12,718 bases of DNA from contig JBQTGY010000173.1 in NCBI GenBank assembly GCA_052390415.1, forward strand, positions 1 to 12,718, given 5' to 3'. The position numbers were made by a program, and so were the translations under genes. This DNA comes from JANNWF01 sp052390415. Its GTDB lineage: Bacteria > Pseudomonadota > Gammaproteobacteria > Xanthomonadales > Xanthomonadaceae. The notes below the pieces were generated by a model. The model had not been told where the DNA came from. It saw only the letters and a list, made by a program, of their open reading frames with translations, and did no database searches. Below are positions 6,772 through 12,718 of this stretch, in pieces; the stretch's first letter is position 1; the number at the start of each line of letters is the position of its first letter.

Positions 6772-6915
6772 GTAGGGCGCAATAACCGAAGGGCATTGCG
6801 CCAACAGCAAAGCGTTGACGCGAGGCCGTGATCGAAGCTGATGCAGGTCGGGCGTGCTCCGCGCTTCGCATCACTTCATCCAGCGGCGCAATGCGCTGCG
6901 CCTATTGCGCCCTGC
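6772..6915. repeat. Inverted pair of GTAG/GCAG-headed hairpins, family B
   Basis: The first unit, 6772-6802, has head GTAG, stem GGCGCAAT (6776-6783), an 11-base loop and stem ATTGCGCC (6795-6802). The second unit, 6885-6915, is its inverted counterpart: the same 8-bp stem at 6885-6892 and 6904-6911, an 11-base loop, then CTGC (head GCAG on the other strand). Stem and loop sizes agree, the loop sequences differ, and heads point outward. This is a second REP-like family, distinct in stem sequence from family A. The pair occupies the gene-free stretch 6645-6945 between the 5' end of the DUF4870 gene and the 3' end of pmbA. I see no ORF with coding support there, and the promoter of the DUF4870 gene should lie at its left side. 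Confidence 0.78.
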
Positions 6916-6945
6916 TTCCGCTGACTTCGCCAGCCAGCGCAAAAC

Positions 6946-8343
6946 TCATACGCCCTCACCCGCCACCATCATCTTGCCGACCAGGATCGACCCACAGCGA
7001 ATGGACGAGCGCGTGTCGATGTCGCAACCAATGGCCTCGATTCCCAGCAACATGTCGCGCAGATTGGCGGCGATGGTCAACTCATCCACCGGATACACAA
7101 TCTCGCCATTTTCGACCCAGAAGCCAGCCGCACCGCGCGAATAATCGCCGGTCAGCGTATTGGCGCCCTGTCCCATCAACTCGGTCACCAACAAACCCCG
7201 ACCCATGCCGCGAATCAGTCCAGACAAACCCTCGGAGCCCAGAGTGATCTCCAGATTGTGCGCACCGCCGGCATTGGCGGTGCTGGTCAAACCGAGTTTG
7301 CGCGCCGAATAACTGCCCAGAAGGTAGCGCTGCAATACGCCGTCAGTGACCAAGGGTCGATCCATGGTCGCCACGCCCTCGTCATCAAACGCTGCCGAAC
7401 GATGACCACGACGCAGATGCGGGCGCTCGATCAAATCGATGCCAGCCGGCAGCACGCGCTGTCCCACCGCATCCAGCAAGAACGAAGCCCGTCGATACTG
7501 CGCGCCACCCGACACCGCGCCTAACAGACCGCCAATCAGGGAACGTGCCACTTCCGCCGCAAACAGCACCGGGTAGTCGCCAGTCTTCAACGAACGTGGT
7601 TCAAGTCTGGCCAGGGTACGTCGCGCGGCCTCCGCGCCAATGCGTTCAGCGCTGGCCAGATCGCCCGCGGCGCAGGCGGCGTCATACCAATGATCACGTT
7701 GCATGCCTTCGCCGCTGCCACCGATCAAGGAGCAACTGATCGAATGTGACGTGCTGCGTTCCGCACCAACAAATCCGTGGCTGTTGGCGTACACCGACAA
7801 ACTGCTGCCCGTCGACACGCTGGCACCATCGGAATTGGCGATACGCGGATCGAAAGTGCGGCCGGCAGACTCGCAGCGCAACGCCAATTCGACCGCATGA
7901 TCGGCATCCATTGCCCACGGATGCCACAGATCGAGATCTCGCGCCTCGCGCGCCATCAAGGCCGCATCGGCCAGACCCGCGCAGTCGTCTTCCTCGGTGT
8001 GACGGGCGATCGCGCAGGCTTGTTCGATGGTGGTGGCGATGCTGTCGGCATCGAAATCAGCGGTGCTGGCGCTGCCTTTGCGCTGGCCGAAGTACACGGT
8101 CAGGGACAGGCCGCGATCGCGTCGATACTGCAAGGTTTCGACTTCATCCAGACGGACATTCACTTCCAGCCCGCGGTCCTCGCTCACACCGACCTCGGCC
8201 TGGCGGGCGCCGCGCTGCGCGCAGCGTGCCAATACGTCGCTGGCAAGTCCGCTCAGCATGGCCAAGCGCTCGCTCGATTCCTGCTCGCTGGCGGCGTCGC
8301 CCGTATCAGCCGACGAATTTTTCTTTGCGGTAGTTGCGAGCAT
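6946..8343 (-). CDS. pmbA: Metalloprotease subunit PmbA (TldE)
   Basis: A 465-residue member of the TldD/PmbA (U62) family, slightly longer than E. coli PmbA (450). It is the subunit without the HExxxH zinc motif and pairs with TldD to form a heterodimeric protease. In E. coli that protease degrades unfolded peptides, helps process microcin B17 and affects CcdA turnover. Visible family segments include RDRGLSLTVYFGQRKGSAST, SHGFVG followed by SHSISC, FAAEVARSLIGGLLGAVSGG, and the C-terminal NLEITLGSEGLSGLIRGMGRGLLVTELMGQGAN with DYSRGAAGFWVENGEIVYPV. The ATG at 8343 has AGAGG 8 bases upstream (8352-8356); an adjacent TTG at 8346 is a poorer choice. It is divergent from darP with only 20 bases between start codons. 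The stop lies about 30 bases beyond a family B hairpin. Confidence 0.95.
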   Translation of the reverse strand: MLATTAKKNSSADTGDAASEQESSERLAMLSGLASDVLARCAQRGARQAEVGVSEDRGLEVNVRLDEVETLQYRRDRGLSLTVYFGQRKGSASTADFDADSIATTIEQACAIARHTEEDDCAGLADAALMAREARDLDLWHPWAMDADHAVELALRCESAGRTFDPRIANSDGASVSTGSSLSVYANSHGFVGAERSTSHSISCSLIGGSGEGMQRDHWYDAACAAGDLASAERIGAEAARRTLARLEPRSLKTGDYPVLFAAEVARSLIGGLLGAVSGGAQYRRASFLLDAVGQRVLPAGIDLIERPHLRRGHRSAAFDDEGVATMDRPLVTDGVLQRYLLGSYSARKLGLTSTANAGGAHNLEITLGSEGLSGLIRGMGRGLLVTELMGQGANTLTGDYSRGAAGFWVENGEIVYPVDELTIAANLRDMLLGIEAIGCDIDTRSSIRCGSILVGKMMVAGEGV

Positions 8344-8351
8344 CAACGTAT

Positions 8352-8356
8352 CCTCT
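8352..8356 (-). promoter_or_regulatory. Ribosome binding site of pmbA
   Basis: AGAGG on the minus strand, 8 bases before the ATG at 8343. It occupies part of the 20-base gap to the oppositely oriented darP start at 8364, so this gap serves as the pmbA ribosome site and cannot hold a full promoter. Confidence 0.6.
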
Positions 8357-8363
8357 GCCCGCT

Positions 8364-8894
8364 ATGCGCGGACGTGATGAAGAAACCGGCGAGTTCCTCG
8401 CCCCCAGCCGAAGCCAGCGAAAGCGGGAGGCGGACGCCATTCTGGATTTGGCCGAACGTTTGGTCGCGCTGACACCCTCGCAACTGGCCAAGGTGCCGCT
8501 GCCGGACAGCTTGATCGTGGCGGTGGCCGACACCAAGCGCATCACCTCCAACGTCGCCCACAAACGCCAGCTGCACTACCTGGCCAAGCTGATGCGGCGC
8601 GAGGACGAAGAAGCACTGGAACCTATCCGACGCGCGTTGGAGCACGACACCGCGCAAGCGCGTCGCGAAACCGCGGACTTGCATCGCATCGAAGCACATC
8701 GCGAGCGTCTGCTGGCCGATGGTGACAGTGCCCTGGGTGAGCTGTTTGATGCGCATCCCGACCTTGACCGGCAACAGTGGCGGCAATGGATTCGTTCGGC
8801 CCGCGAGGAGCGCCTGCACAACCGCCCGCCACACGCGTTTCGAGAAATCTTCAAACAACTGAAGGCGCTGGAAAGCGATCACGACAAAGCCTGA
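8364..8894 (+). CDS. darP: Ribosome biogenesis factor DarP (YjgA, DUF615)
   Basis: A 176-residue, highly charged helical protein. It starts MRGRDEETGEFLAPSRSQRKREA and continues with LTPSQLAKVPLP, ITSNVAHKRQLHYLAKLMRRED, and a C-terminal DRQQWRQWIRSAREERLHNRPPHAFREIFKQLK, the DUF615 pattern. E. coli YjgA has 183 residues and associates with the large ribosomal subunit during late assembly near the peptidyl-transferase centre. The ATG at 8364 is chosen because the MRGRDEETGEF beginning is as I recall for xanthomonad homologues; an in-frame TTG at 8334 would run into pmbA coding sequence. No Shine-Dalgarno sequence is visible before it. It is divergent from pmbA (the same adjacency occurs in E. 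coli) and convergent with tldD, leaving 20 bases between the stops. Confidence 0.93.
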   Translation: MRGRDEETGEFLAPSRSQRKREADAILDLAERLVALTPSQLAKVPLPDSLIVAVADTKRITSNVAHKRQLHYLAKLMRREDEEALEPIRRALEHDTAQARRETADLHRIEAHRERLLADGDSALGELFDAHPDLDRQQWRQWIRSAREERLHNRPPHAFREIFKQLKALESDHDKA

Positions 8895-8913
8895 GTCCGC
8901 GTGCGCGACGGAC
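8895..8913. terminator. Short hairpin between convergent darP and tldD stops
   Basis: GTCCGCG (8895-8901) can pair with CGACGGAC-side bases (8906-8913) in a 7-bp stem with one bulged A and a 4-base loop. It fills the whole gap between the two convergent stop codons. There is no T-tract on either strand, so intrinsic termination is doubtful; it is reported because nothing else in the gap could serve. Confidence 0.3.
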
Positions 8914-8914
8914 T

Positions 8915-10360
8915 TCACGCGCGGGTTCCGCCCACCGTCATGTTGTCGATTTTCAGCGTTGGCTGACCGACACCCACCGGTACCGATTGACCCTCCTTGC
9001 CGCAGATGCCCACACCGGTATCCAGCGCCAAATCGTTACCGACCATCGACACTCGGCTCATCGCCTCCGGTCCATTACCAATCAGCGTGGCGCCTTTGAC
9101 CGGCGCAGTGATCTTGCCGTCTTCGATCAAATACGCCTCGCTGGCCGAAAACACGAACTTGCCCGAGGTGATGTCCACCTGCCCGCCGGCAAAACCCGGC
9201 GCATACAAGCCGCGTTTCACGCTCTTGATGATGTCAGCCGGATCGCTTTCACCCGCACGCATGTAGGTATTGGTCATGCGCGGCATCGGCAGATGCGCGA
9301 AGCTCTCGCGACGGCCATTGCCGGTGGTCGCGGAATTCATCAAGCGCGCGTTTTGGGTGTCCTGCATGTAACCCACCAAACGGCCGTTTTCGATCAGCAG
9401 CGTGCAGTCGCTGGGATTGCCCTCGTCGTCCACACTGAGGGAACCGCGGCGACCTGCCAAGGTGCCGTCGTCGACGATGGTGCACAGGCTGGAGGCCACC
9501 ATCTCGCCCATGCGTCCGGCATAGGTCGAGGTGCCTTTGCGGTTGAAGTCGCCTTCCAGGCCGTGGCCAACAGCCTCGTGCAACAACACGCCCGGCCAAC
9601 CCGGACCCAGCACCACCGGCATGCTGCCGGCGGGCGCGTCGATGGCTTCGAGATTGACCCGCGCTTGCCGCAACGCCTCATCCGCCATCGCGAACAGCCG
9701 GCGATTGGCGAGCAAGTCGAGATAACCAAAGCGCCCACCGCCGCCGGCATAACCCTGCTCGCGGCGACCGTTCTTTTCCAGGATCACGCTGATGTTGAAG
9801 CGCACCAGCGGCCGCACATCGGCGGCCACCACGCCGTCCGAGCGCATCACCAGCACCGTATCGAGCACGGCGGCGAGACTCAGGGTGACTTGCTGCACGG
9901 ATGGCTCGCAGTCGCGCACATAGGCGTCGATCTCGCGCAGGGTGCGCACCTTGGTCTCACTATCGAGACTGGCGACCGGATCGGCATGTGGATACAGGGC
10001 CGCGCCGGGCCGACGCTGCAAAGGAGCGGCGGTGCCGTCGCTACCACTGCGGACGATGGCTCGCGCTGCGCCGGCTGCCTCCAGCAACGCGGGCAAACGC
10101 AGTTCGTCGGAATAGGCGAAGCCGGTCTTCTCACCGCTGACCGCGCGTGCGCCCACGCCTTGCTCAATGGAATGGCTACCCGATTTGACGATGCCATCCT
10201 CCATCGACCACGCCTCATGGCGAGAATGCTGGAAGTACAGATCAGCGTAGTCGACACCCGGCGCCAGCAGCCTTGCCAGCACCGTTTGCAAGGCCGCATC
10301 GGTCAGCCCCGTTGGCTGTAACAAGCGGGCTTCGGCAATGGTCAGCAGGGAGTCGGTCAC
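8915..10360 (-). CDS. tldD: Metalloprotease TldD
   Basis: A 481-residue protein, the same length as E. coli TldD. It is the zinc-bearing subunit of the TldD/PmbA protease. The HExxxH motif is at H261-E262-H266 (LHEAVGHGLEGD), flanked by GPGWPGVL. Other conserved runs are DYADLYFQHSRHEAWSMEDGIVKSG near residue 40, EQGVGARAVSGEKTGFAYSDE, and the C-terminal GVGICGKEGQSVPVGVGQP, whose Cys is typical of the family. The GTG at 10360 gives the E. coli-like N-terminus; the open frame runs 31 codons further upstream through sequence rich in Arg and Cys with no family resemblance. No strong ribosome site is seen. The encoded partner PmbA is only 570 bp away, on the same strand beyond darP, whereas in E. 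coli the two genes are far apart. Confidence 0.95.
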   Translation of the reverse strand: MTDSLLTIAEARLLQPTGLTDAALQTVLARLLAPGVDYADLYFQHSRHEAWSMEDGIVKSGSHSIEQGVGARAVSGEKTGFAYSDELRLPALLEAAGAARAIVRSGSDGTAAPLQRRPGAALYPHADPVASLDSETKVRTLREIDAYVRDCEPSVQQVTLSLAAVLDTVLVMRSDGVVAADVRPLVRFNISVILEKNGRREQGYAGGGGRFGYLDLLANRRLFAMADEALRQARVNLEAIDAPAGSMPVVLGPGWPGVLLHEAVGHGLEGDFNRKGTSTYAGRMGEMVASSLCTIVDDGTLAGRRGSLSVDDEGNPSDCTLLIENGRLVGYMQDTQNARLMNSATTGNGRRESFAHLPMPRMTNTYMRAGESDPADIIKSVKRGLYAPGFAGGQVDITSGKFVFSASEAYLIEDGKITAPVKGATLIGNGPEAMSRVSMVGNDLALDTGVGICGKEGQSVPVGVGQPTLKIDNMTVGGTRA

Positions 10361-10536
10361 GAAAGGCTCAGTCCAGTCAACACAAGCCTCCCGACATGGC
10401 GACCGTTGCCACCGAATGCAAGTGCCAGCAGCCGCCGTGATTGCACGCGCCACACGTTAGCAACCACACTGCCGGCCGCGACGACGTTCCCAAACGCCCG
10501 GATCGCCCGTCTTCCAATGCATAAATAATTGATTAA

Positions 10537-12537
10537 ATGAACCTTTTTCGCTTCGCCCTTGCGCCTTTCGTCATCCTCAGTCTGCTTTTGAACAGCGCAG
10601 TTGAGGCGGCGGTGATCGATCCGACACCTTTTCTGAAGCAAGACACGTTCGGCACATTCAAGGTTTCGCCAGGCGGCCAGTACTTCGCGGCCAGCGTGCC
10701 TTTGGAAGACCGGACACTGCTGGTGGTGTTGAACGCCAAGGACCAGTCCGTCACCGCCAAGATCAGCCTGGGGCCTGCCAAACATGTGGAGGATTTCTGG
10801 TGGGCCAATGATGAGCGCGTAGTGCTGTCGATCTCGGAGCGCTTTGGACAACGCGACCTGCCGAAATTGACGGGTGAACTGATGGGGATCGATGCCGATG
10901 GATCACGCGCGGATATTCTGGTCGGATTCCGCGCGCGTCAGTCGGGCACGTTTACGCGGCTTGAGAAGAAGAAGGGCGACCGGGTAACGGCATTCATGGT
11001 CGACTCGCTGCCGCAGGACGAACGCAACATCCTGATAGCGACCCAGCCCTTCATCGACGATCCGTTTCGCAAAGTCGAGCGAATGGATGTCTATTCCGGT
11101 GGCCGCAAGACCATTGGCGTGGCGCCGATCCGCAACGCCGAATTTTTCACCGATAACAGTGGCGCCGTGCGCTTGGTGACAGGCTTCAATGCCGATCGCA
11201 TCAATCATCTCTATCACCGTGCGGACGATGATGCGGAATGGACAGACATCACCCGCAAGGGCGACGAGGCCAGCGTGGAAACGCCGATTGGTTTCTCCGC
11301 CGACAATCGTCTTGCGTATTTGAACAGCACGCGAGCCGCAGGTCCTGACGTGATCATCGAGTTGGATTTGGCCACCTCCAAGCGCCGCATCGTACTCAGC
11401 GATCCGATCAGCGACCCGCAGGAAATCATTTACCGCACCGGCACCAACATCCCTGTCGGCGCGAGCTTCATGGGCCAACGTTTCCACACTGCGTTTTTCG
11501 ACGACACTGCGCCGGAAGCCAAGCTCACCCGCAGCCTGGAGAAGGCATTCGCCGGACAAGCGGTCCAGATCACCTCACTCAGCGCAGACGGTGGTTTGGC
11601 GCTGGTGAGGGTCTGGAGTGATCGCAGTCCGGGCGATTACTACACCTTCGATACCAAGACCCTGCAGGCCGCCCATTTCATCACCAGTCGCTCATGGCTG
11701 GATCCGGAGCTGATGGGCGCGACGCAAGCCATTCAACTGGTTGCCCGCGATGGCACACCCTTGCACGGTTATGTGACGCGACCACACAGCGCCGCCGCGG
11801 GCCAGTTGCCCATGATCGTCATGCCCCACGGCGGCCCGTTTGATATCTACGACAGCTGGGGATTTGATCCCGAAGTGCAGCTGCTGGCGGCCGCAGGTTA
11901 CGCGGTGCTGCAAGTCAATTTTCGTGGTTCGGGCAACTATGGCAAGGCGTTCTCGGACGCCGGCAAACAGCAGTGGGGTCGCGCCATGCAGGACGATGTC
12001 ACCGACGCGACCCGATGGACAATTGAACAAGGCATCGCCGACCCGCAACGCATCTGTCTACACGGGGCAAGTTACGGCGGCTATGCGTCCTTGATGGGTG
12101 TCGCACGTGAGCCGAGCTTGTATCGCTGTGCATCCGGCTACATCGGCGTGTACGACCTCGCCAAGATGCATAGCCGGGGTGATATCCGCGAGTCGGCCTC
12201 TGGCGAAACCTACTTGAGCGAATGGATCGGCGAACCCGAGACCCTGGCTGAAGTGTCGCCACCCAACCTCGCTGCCAACATCAAGGCACCCGTATTCCTC
12301 GCCGCTGGCGGCGAAGATCGACGCGCACCGATTGCCCACAGCAAGCAGATGGAAACTGCCTTACGCGCCGCTGGTGTGCCCGTGGAGACCCTTTATTTCG
12401 ACAACGAAGGCCACGGCTTTTATCTGGAAGATCATCGACTGACTTACTACAAACAGTTGCTGGCGTTTCTGGATCGGCATATCGGGCAGCCAAGCCAAGC
12501 GGCGGCCGCCACCAGTGATTCCAACTCAAGCAAATAG
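10537..12537 (+). CDS. Secreted S9-family peptidase (prolyl oligopeptidase type)
   Basis: A 666-residue serine peptidase. Residues 1-24 form a signal peptide (MNLFRF, hydrophobic ALAPFVILSLLLNS, then VEA before the likely cleavage), so it probably acts in the periplasm or outside. Residues about 40-390 make a degenerate beta-propeller. The C-terminal alpha/beta hydrolase domain has PHGGPFDIYDSWGF (430-443), VNFRGSGNYGK (460-470), the nucleophile elbow GASYGGY with S512, D594 in GGEDRRAP and H626 in NEGHGF, a complete triad. This pattern fits the S9C acylaminoacyl/dipeptidyl-peptidase group; the exact peptide preference cannot be read. The C-terminal 15 residues are low-complexity Ala/Ser/Asn. 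The ATG at 10537 gives an ideal signal peptide but has no Shine-Dalgarno, only an AT-rich leader (about 10516-10536). It is divergent from tldD across 176 bp and followed by a REP dimer. Confidence 0.93.
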   Translation: MNLFRFALAPFVILSLLLNSAVEAAVIDPTPFLKQDTFGTFKVSPGGQYFAASVPLEDRTLLVVLNAKDQSVTAKISLGPAKHVEDFWWANDERVVLSISERFGQRDLPKLTGELMGIDADGSRADILVGFRARQSGTFTRLEKKKGDRVTAFMVDSLPQDERNILIATQPFIDDPFRKVERMDVYSGGRKTIGVAPIRNAEFFTDNSGAVRLVTGFNADRINHLYHRADDDAEWTDITRKGDEASVETPIGFSADNRLAYLNSTRAAGPDVIIELDLATSKRRIVLSDPISDPQEIIYRTGTNIPVGASFMGQRFHTAFFDDTAPEAKLTRSLEKAFAGQAVQITSLSADGGLALVRVWSDRSPGDYYTFDTKTLQAAHFITSRSWLDPELMGATQAIQLVARDGTPLHGYVTRPHSAAAGQLPMIVMPHGGPFDIYDSWGFDPEVQLLAAAGYAVLQVNFRGSGNYGKAFSDAGKQQWGRAMQDDVTDATRWTIEQGIADPQRICLHGASYGGYASLMGVAREPSLYRCASGYIGVYDLAKMHSRGDIRESASGETYLSEWIGEPETLAEVSPPNLAANIKAPVFLAAGGEDRRAPIAHSKQMETALRAAGVPVETLYFDNEGHGFYLEDHRLTYYKQLLAFLDRHIGQPSQAAAATSDSNSSK

Positions 12538-12545
12538 ATCGCAAC

Positions 12546-12611
12546 GCAGGGTGCGTCTCGGACGCACCGCTCTCGCGAAAAACACATCGGTGCGTCCGAG
12601 ACGCACCCTAC
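12546..12611. repeat. REP dimer, family A, copy with GCAG left head
   Basis: The left arm 12546-12568 and right arm 12589-12611 are inverted copies separated by a 20-base spacer, the same spacing as the copy at 5972-6037 but with unrelated spacer sequence. The 8-bp hairpin stem GGTGCGTC/GACGCACC with its TCG loop is identical. The only difference in the arms is the left head, GCAG instead of GTAG. Complementarity resumes outside the heads as GCAAC (12541-12545) and GTTGC (12613-12617). The element starts 9 bases after the peptidase stop. Confidence 0.9.
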
Positions 12612-12645
12612 GGTTGCTGGCTCCATAGTTGGATGATCTCGCCAT

Positions 12646-12718
12646 TCAGCTCCCGAGAGCCTCGTACTGTGGCAAGCGCTCGGGCTCGGCGATGCCCGCT
12701 TCAATCCATTCGACCATC
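12646..12718 (-). CDS. Possible 3' end of an unidentified gene
   Basis: On the minus strand a frame enters from the window edge and reads MVEWIEAGIAEPERLPQY then EALGS before a TGA at 12646-12648; whether the first Met is internal cannot be told. The amino-acid composition looks protein-like and third-position bases are mostly G/C, as in the other genes here. Only 23 codons are visible, so I do not name a family. It would converge with the peptidase gene, with the REP dimer lying between the two. Confidence 0.4.
   Translation of the reverse strand, partial: MVEWIEAGIAEPERLPQYEALGS

Noticed and set aside
6645..6782. N-terminal extension of the DUF4870 gene
   Set aside because: The extra 46 residues have no family resemblance and lie upstream of a good AAGGA ribosome site and ATG at 6644.
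8777..10321. A 514-codon plus-strand open frame opposite tldD, beginning inside darP
   Set aside because: It mirrors the full length of tldD, whose HExxxH motif and family segments are unambiguous; the translation is His/Arg-rich without domain features.
10361..10536. A small peptide substrate gene for the TldD/PmbA protease
   Set aside because: Neither strand of the tldD/peptidase gap nor the other gaps near the cluster shows a short frame with a ribosome site and a precursor-like composition.

Overview
This 12.7 kb window looks like ordinary chromosome from a GC-rich gammaproteobacterium. It most resembles the Xanthomonadales/Lysobacterales, possibly a Rhodanobacteraceae-like lineage. Three things suggest this: a plant-type glutamate-cysteine ligase; a tldD-darP-pmbA cluster whose DarP begins MRGRDEETGEF, as I recall for xanthomonad proteins; and intergenic GTAG-headed REP dimers of the kind known from Stenotrophomonas. 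The placement is inference from protein appearance; no search was run.

Layout, left to right. The window opens inside lpxH (lipid A synthesis), followed by a REP dimer. Three minus-strand genes come next: glutamate-cysteine ligase gshA (3258-4619), an L-2-hydroxyglutarate-oxidase-like FAD enzyme (1901-3028), and glutathione-dependent formaldehyde dehydrogenase frmA (692-1804). gshA and the FAD enzyme are separated by a different inverted repeat. Divergent from gshA is the overlapping pair xseB-ispA (exonuclease VII small subunit and farnesyl diphosphate synthase), closed by a second REP dimer. A small DUF4870 membrane protein on the minus strand follows; downstream of its stop lie a perfect 30-bp palindrome and a Rho-independent terminator. 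A gene-free stretch of about 300 bp then carries a second GTAG/GCAG-headed hairpin family. Next is pmbA(-)/darP(+)/tldD(-), in which the two subunits of the TldD/TldE metalloprotease flank the ribosome-assembly factor darP. Last is a secreted S9 prolyl-oligopeptidase-family peptidase, a third REP dimer, and the probable 3' end of a minus-strand gene.

Functional links. GshA makes the first intermediate of glutathione, and FrmA consumes the glutathione-formaldehyde adduct. XseB and IspA are housekeeping partners by synteny only. TldD and PmbA form one heterodimeric protease.

I see no phage, plasmid, CRISPR, toxin-antitoxin, defence or biosynthetic cluster, and I do not claim a new system. The most interesting content is non-coding: three structurally distinct families of intergenic inverted repeats (one in three copies, all just after plus-strand stop codons), one exceptional perfect palindrome, and a 20-bp divergent start region between pmbA and darP.
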